Source: Alphaproteobacteria bacterium
GTDB lineage: Bacteria; Pseudomonadota; Alphaproteobacteria; Puniceispirillales; Puniceispirillaceae
Direction: 5' to 3'
Length of the DNA: 8,761 bases
NCBI GenBank assembly: GCA_011524805.1
Contig: WTJO01000086.1
Span: 1 to 8,761 of the forward strand
Shown here: positions 4,690 through 8,761 of the stretch, piece by piece
Numbering within the stretch: the stretch's first letter is position 1
Layout: each line of letters starts with the position of its first letter
Translations under genes and position numbers: made by a program
Notes under the pieces: model-generated
The model's input: the letters and a program-made list of their open reading frames with translations, nothing else
The model's database searches: none
Told to the model about the DNA's origin: nothing

Positions 4690-5846
4690 TAGCCGGACAG
4701 ACAAAAATATCAGGTGCAGTTCTGGCAGATAACCAAAATAGGGATATGCTTGATTTATTGCCGTTTCCGGTACTGGCAATAACTGCTGATGCCAGCTTTG
4801 TCTGGCTTAATCATGCCGCAGAGACATTTTTAGATAGCTCGCGCACCATGCTTGTCGGCAGTAACCTTAATGTTTTTTTTGCACCGGATAGTCCGATTTT
4901 CTCGCTGATTGACAGGTCGCTCTCTTCAGGACGTTCTGTCAGTGATGCATCTGTGTCATTTTACAGCCCCAGAGTAGGCGCCAGACGCGGAGATGTCCAT
5001 CTGGTGCCAGTTACAGGCGCAGATGGCGGTGTTATAGAGCTGATTATCACCATTCATGAGCAGACCAGCTTCAGGCAATTTGAAGATATGAACCAGTTTA
5101 AGGGCGCAGCATTATCCATGTCTAAAATGACGGCGCTTCTGTCTCATGAAATTAAAAATCCGCTAGCAGGTATCAAGGGTGCGGCACAGCTATTACAGAT
5201 GGAATTGCCAGAACAAAGCCATGAGCTAAGCGAGATGATTGTTACCGAGGCAGACCGTATAACCTCGCTGTTAAACCGTATTGATACATTTTCGGTTGAT
5301 GCACCTCTATCTCTGGACAAGGTCAATATTCACGAGGTGCTAGACCATACAGTGCGTATCACCAGTGCCTCATTTGGCAGGCATCTAAGTATTGAGCGCA
5401 ATTATGACCCGTCTCTGCCAGTGCTGGATGCAGACCGGGAATTGCTGGTACAATGTTTTCTGAATTTGTTCAAAAATGCTTCCGAGGCAACAGACAAAAC
5501 AGGCCGCCTGACTATCAGAACTTCATATAATCTGGCACGATATATGGCACAGTCAGCCACCAGAAAGCTGGTGCATCTGCCGCTTCAGATCGAGATTGAA
5601 GATAATGGCAGTGGTATTTCAGACGAGGTAGCAGCCCATATTTTTGAGCCATTCATATCTACAAAAATACAAGGCTCGGGACTAGGACTGGCAATGGTTG
5701 CCTCTATCATTTCGGATCATGGCGGTGCGGTTGCACTTCGTCAGGTTCCTGCTGGAAGCTGTTTTGTTATCAATCTGCCATTAAGTGACGATATAAACGA
5801 TACCAGCCTGTCTGATAACAGCGCCGGTATAGGGGGGCATGGATGA
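4686..5846 (+). CDS. ntrB: Nitrogen regulation sensor histidine kinase NtrB (GlnL)
   Basis: Cytoplasmic kinase/phosphatase of NtrC; in known systems it is controlled by PII protein according to glutamine and 2-oxoglutarate status. Domains of the 386-aa protein: PAS sensor (about residues 18-128), dimerisation/phosphoacceptor domain with H-box LSHEIKNPLAGIKGA (152-166) and phosphorylated His154, and an HATPase_c domain with N-box LNLFKNASEA (259-268), G1 box DNGSG (306-310), F-box IFEPFIST (319-326) and G2 box GSGLGLA (330-336). All catalytic boxes are present, so it should be active. There are no membrane segments, which separates it from NtrY downstream. Start and stop overlap dusB and ntrC by ATGA, indicating translational coupling. 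A short polar tail (about 367-386) follows the ATPase domain. Confidence 0.95.
   Translation: MIAGQTKISGAVLADNQNRDMLDLLPFPVLAITADASFVWLNHAAETFLDSSRTMLVGSNLNVFFAPDSPIFSLIDRSLSSGRSVSDASVSFYSPRVGARRGDVHLVPVTGADGGVIELIITIHEQTSFRQFEDMNQFKGAALSMSKMTALLSHEIKNPLAGIKGAAQLLQMELPEQSHELSEMIVTEADRITSLLNRIDTFSVDAPLSLDKVNIHEVLDHTVRITSASFGRHLSIERNYDPSLPVLDADRELLVQCFLNLFKNASEATDKTGRLTIRTSYNLARYMAQSATRKLVHLPLQIEIEDNGSGISDEVAAHIFEPFISTKIQGSGLGLAMVASIISDHGGAVALRQVPAGSCFVINLPLSDDINDTSLSDNSAGIGGHG
5831..5837 (+). promoter_or_regulatory. Ribosome binding site for ntrC inside the end of ntrB
   Basis: AGGGGGG lies five bases before the ATG at 5843, whose TGA overlap ends ntrB. It supports this start over the out-of-frame ATG at 5839. 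Confidence 0.55.
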
Positions 5847-7255
5847 CAAAACCGCCCCAGATTATTGTTGCTGATGATGACCGTTCCGTGCGGATGGTGA
5901 TAGTCCATGCGCTTAGCAAGCAGGGCTATCAGGTTATGGCTGCCTCTACCATTGCCTCTATGTGGGATTTGTTGCAGGCAGGTACAGCAGAATTGCTGGT
6001 TACCGATATTGGCTTTCCAGACGGTGACGCGCTGGAATTACTGCCGCGCATTCAGGATAAATATCCGGACATGACCATCATCATGATGAGCGCGCGGGCA
6101 AATTTGCTGACAGCGATTAAAACCCAGCAAAATGAAGTGTTTGACTATCTGCCAAAGCCGTTTGAGCTAAAGGCTTTGCTGGCAACTGTCGAACGTGCCC
6201 TTACGGTGGGTGGGCGGCCAGAGATACAGTCGCAAATTGCGGTCACGCCATCCTCTATCTCACCCTCTTTGATGGGTAAATCGCCTGCGATGCAGCTTAC
6301 CTTCAAGATGATGACACGCTATGTCGCCCAGAATTCTGCTGTGCTAATTCAGGCAGAGCAGGGCACAAACAAGCTTGATATTGCGCATACCATGCTGGAA
6401 ATGAGCGGGCTTGGCTCTCTGGCACTGGTTGATGTTGATCTGTCTAAAATTGATCCCGATACACAGTTTGAAACCCTGTTCAGTGCCAAGGGCATTCTGG
6501 ATAGGGCAGCTGAAAAGGCATTATTCATCAATGGCATTGAATTTCTGATCCCAGACGCACAGACCAGTCTGGTGCAGATGCTTGCCTTTACTAACGGACA
6601 GCTATTCATGCCGCCAAAGCGGCTATTTATCGGCACTGCAACAAATCTGAAGCTGATGGTCGAGCAGGGGCTATTCAGGGAAGATTTGTATGAAATGCTG
6701 TCCGTTTCGTCCTTACGCATCCCTGCCTTGCGTGACAGAAAACAGGATATTAACACGCTGGCACAGCATTTTTGTGAAGCTGAAAATGCCCATAAATCAA
6801 CTTCGAAATTATTGTCACCAGATTGTTTTTCAATCCTTCAAAATCATCATTGGCCGTTTAATATCAAGGAATTACAGGAAATAATTCAGAAATCACATGA
6901 AATAACAAAAGGTGATGTGATTTCAGCTGAAACAATTGATGGTGAAATCAGAAATGCGCAAATGATAAATCTGCACCAGCCTAATCGCCAGCTATCAGGT
7001 GATGTGCAATATCATCTGGATAAATATTTCAATTCGCTTGGCGGGGATATGCCGGCACCTGATTTATATCAGCGTATTCTGCACGAAATTGAACGTCCGC
7101 TTCTGACCAGCACCTTGCGATTTACCAAAGGCAACCAGATTAAGGCTGCCGAGATACTGGGATTGAACCGAAACACCTTGCGCAAAAAGATTAGAGAGTT
7201 AAAACTTTCATCAAAGCGGGCAGATTATCGCCATCAGGATGGGAAATTCGGGTAA
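5843..7255 (+). CDS. ntrC: NtrC-type nitrogen response regulator with degenerate AAA+ domain
   Basis: Partner of NtrB, 470 aa. The receiver domain (residues 1-118) is intact: acidic pocket at Asp11-Asp13, phosphoacceptor Asp55, switch Ser83 and Lys105 (YLPKPFEL). The C-terminal Fis-type helix-turn-helix (about 407-455) is intact, with GNQIKAAEILGLNRNTLRKKI (430-450) and the alphaproteobacterial LYQRILHEIERPLL lead-in. The central domain (about 143-370) is recognisable from LMGKSPAMQ, FREDLY (278-283), LRIPALRDRKQDI (291-303) and WPFNIKEL (337-344), but core motifs are lost. Walker A GESGTGKE reads AEQGTNKLD (171-179), keeping Lys177. The region of the GAFTGA sigma-54 contact loop is a short TLFSAKGILDRA (211-222). 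Walker B is ALFING (226-231) without the Asp-Glu. It probably regulates by DNA binding with the housekeeping polymerase, as Rhodobacter capsulatus NtrC, which also lacks GAFTGA, is known to do. Codons 313-380 are unusually AT-rich. Confidence 0.93.
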   Translation: MTKPPQIIVADDDRSVRMVIVHALSKQGYQVMAASTIASMWDLLQAGTAELLVTDIGFPDGDALELLPRIQDKYPDMTIIMMSARANLLTAIKTQQNEVFDYLPKPFELKALLATVERALTVGGRPEIQSQIAVTPSSISPSLMGKSPAMQLTFKMMTRYVAQNSAVLIQAEQGTNKLDIAHTMLEMSGLGSLALVDVDLSKIDPDTQFETLFSAKGILDRAAEKALFINGIEFLIPDAQTSLVQMLAFTNGQLFMPPKRLFIGTATNLKLMVEQGLFREDLYEMLSVSSLRIPALRDRKQDINTLAQHFCEAENAHKSTSKLLSPDCFSILQNHHWPFNIKELQEIIQKSHEITKGDVISAETIDGEIRNAQMINLHQPNRQLSGDVQYHLDKYFNSLGGDMPAPDLYQRILHEIERPLLTSTLRFTKGNQIKAAEILGLNRNTLRKKIRELKLSSKRADYRHQDGKFG

Positions 7256-7265
7256 CATCAGAGAT

Positions 7266-8761
7266 ATGGCTATGAACAAAACAGCGATGAAGTCAGAGGT
7301 CAAACCTGTTGAAAAACAGGTTATCCCTGCCAAAACGCCATTTATCTATCGAAATATATTTGCCTATTTTGTGCTGTTTCTGTCATTTGGGCTTGGGGGG
7401 TCAATTTATCTGGCACTGGCCCGTGTCAAAGATGTGTCTATCAATTCCGAACTGATTATGCTGGCGCTATTTGCGGCGTTGCTGATTATGGGGATAATGC
7501 TATATCTGGTAGGCGGGCGCCTGTTCAGGATATGGCGGGAACGCAAGGCAAAACAGGCAGGTGCGCAATTGCATTTGCGGCTTGCAATTCTGTTTGCGGG
7601 CATTGGCGCCATTCCCTCAATTCTGGTCGCACTATTTGCTGTATCCATTCTTGACCAGTCCTTGCGGGGCTGGTTTGCCGACAGAATTTCTACGGCTGTC
7701 TCAGAATCTGTAGATATCGCCAATTCTTATTATAATGAGCATGCAGGCTCTGTGAGCGCCCAGCTTCTGATTATGGCCAATGATATTAACCGTGAGGCAC
7801 CACGCCTGCTAAGTTCTCGCCAGAGGCTGAATGAATATGTTTCTAACCAGACCGTGCTTCGCAACCTGTCGGAAAGTGTGATTATTGACGGCACAGGTCA
7901 GGTGCTTGCAAAATCCCGTTTTGCCTTTGCGATTACCTTTACAACCATTGACGATACTCTCATAGAACAGGCGCGTTCCGGTGATGTGGTGCAGATAAAT
8001 TCGCCTGAAAGCAATAAAATTCAGGCGCTGATTAAGCTAAATTCCTTTGTTGATGCGTATTTGCTGGTTGGCAGATATATTGATGAAGATGTGCTTGCCG
8101 CGATTGACCGCACCCGAATTGCTGCTGAAGATTACCAGTCATTATCTATCAGGCAGTTTGATCTTCAGCTAAGCTTTGCCGTGATGTTTTCGGTTGTGGC
8201 CATTTTGATGGTGCTGTCATCCTTATGGCTTGGGCTTAATCTTGCCAATTCGATTGTTAATCCGCTTGTGCGTGTTATCTCGGCGGCTGACGAGGTGAGG
8301 GCAGGGAACTGGCGCACGCGGGTTGAAGAAAATGATGATGTAGACGAAATTTCCAGACTGGGCACCAGCTTTAACAGAATGTTGGACGAGCTATCTTCGT
8401 CGCGTGAACAGCTTGTTCAGGCCAATCATCAGCTTGATGCCAGACGGGAATTTACCGAAGCTGTTCTGGGTGGTGTATCATCTGGTGTGATTGGTATGGA
8501 CAGAAACACCAAGATCACCCTGCCTAACGGGGCAGCTTGTGATATTTTGAAGACATCGCAGCAATCTTTATTTGGCAAAAAATTATCAGATGCCGTGCCT
8601 GAATTTGCCGTATTGCTCAAAGATATTCATGCCGTAGGCAAATCAAAAGATGCTGTAAAAAGCCAGATTGAACTATCCTCGCAGGGCAGGCGCATCATTG
8701 TACTTGTCCAGATCACCAAAGAAACAGTTGAAGGCAGGCTGGTAGGGTATGTGCTTACCTT
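7266..8761 (+). CDS. ntrY: Membrane sensor histidine kinase NtrY (3' end beyond the window)
   Basis: Sensor kinase of the NtrY/NtrX pair, linked in alphaproteobacteria to nitrogen, redox and envelope control. 498 residues are visible with no stop up to the window edge. Transmembrane segments lie at about 30-52, 62-84 and 104-129, followed by a periplasmic region (about 130-298) and a fourth segment at about 301-328. A HAMP domain follows (about 328-385, starting SIVNPLVRVISAADEV), then a PAS domain from about 393 (REFTEAVLGGVSSGVIGMD) to the edge. The kinase core (H-box, ATPase) lies outside. Family hallmarks are GGRLFRIWRERKAKQAG before the third segment and LAILFAGIGAIPSILVALF within it. 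The start at 7266 lies 10 bp after ntrC; in-frame ATGs at 7272 and 7287 are alternatives, and GAGA at 7261-7264 is only a weak ribosome site, better spaced for 7272. It is probably co-transcribed with ntrBC. Expected next gene: ntrX. Confidence 0.93.
   Translation, partial: MAMNKTAMKSEVKPVEKQVIPAKTPFIYRNIFAYFVLFLSFGLGGSIYLALARVKDVSINSELIMLALFAALLIMGIMLYLVGGRLFRIWRERKAKQAGAQLHLRLAILFAGIGAIPSILVALFAVSILDQSLRGWFADRISTAVSESVDIANSYYNEHAGSVSAQLLIMANDINREAPRLLSSRQRLNEYVSNQTVLRNLSESVIIDGTGQVLAKSRFAFAITFTTIDDTLIEQARSGDVVQINSPESNKIQALIKLNSFVDAYLLVGRYIDEDVLAAIDRTRIAAEDYQSLSIRQFDLQLSFAVMFSVVAILMVLSSLWLGLNLANSIVNPLVRVISAADEVRAGNWRTRVEENDDVDEISRLGTSFNRMLDELSSSREQLVQANHQLDARREFTEAVLGGVSSGVIGMDRNTKITLPNGAACDILKTSQQSLFGKKLSDAVPEFAVLLKDIHAVGKSKDAVKSQIELSSQGRRIIVLVQITKETVEGRLVGYVLT

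Noticed and set aside
6349..6756. Minus-strand open frame of 135 codons opposite ntrC
   Set aside because: No recognisable domains, Ser/Cys/Arg-rich shadow composition, and no promoter or ribosome site seen.

Overview
The window is a chromosomal segment from an alphaproteobacterium. This rests on the gene order (lipA, COQ10/RatA-type gene, cinA, pgpA, fused ispDF, dusB/nifR3, ntrB, ntrC, ntrY), on the IspD-IspF fusion, and on the nifR3-ntrBC-ntrY arrangement, all typical of that class. Base composition is moderate rather than GC-rich and intergenic spaces are short, so a streamlined marine lineage (for example SAR116-like) is possible. That placement is inference only.

Positions 1-1207 (+): the 3' three quarters of lipA (lipoyl synthase), entering at the last cysteine of its radical-SAM motif, then a COQ10/RatA-family START-domain gene. 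The conserved N-terminus of this second gene lies in a different reading frame from its body. The break coincides with a TTTT run at 812-815.

Positions 1226-3499 (-): a compact operon transcribed ispDF, pgpA, cinA (pncC). It covers two steps of the MEP isoprenoid pathway, phosphatidylglycerophosphate dephosphorylation and NMN deamidation. ispDF and pgpA are separated by no bases and pgpA and cinA by 6 bp. The operon converges on the COQ10/RatA gene across an 18-bp gap in which the two stop codons sit in the arms of a small hairpin.

Positions 3500-3696: a divergent promoter region of 197 bp. It holds two short perfect palindromes of similar geometry, a TATAAT box, an extended -10 box placed so that dusB mRNA could be leaderless, and a TTAACCAT octamer (CtrA-type half-site) just before the dusB ATG.

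Positions 3697-8761 (+): dusB, ntrB and ntrC, joined by ATGA stop/start overlaps, then ntrY 10 bp later, running off the right edge. NtrB (sensor kinase) and NtrC (response regulator) form the nitrogen-status two-component pair. NtrY is a second, membrane-bound sensor whose usual partner NtrX would be expected just beyond the window.

The most notable observation is that NtrC has an intact receiver and Fis-type DNA-binding domain, but its central AAA+ domain has lost the GAFTGA loop, the acidic Walker B residues and most of the Walker A glycines. It is therefore unlikely to be a conventional sigma-54 activator ATPase. No mobile element, CRISPR array, tRNA or rRNA gene was seen.
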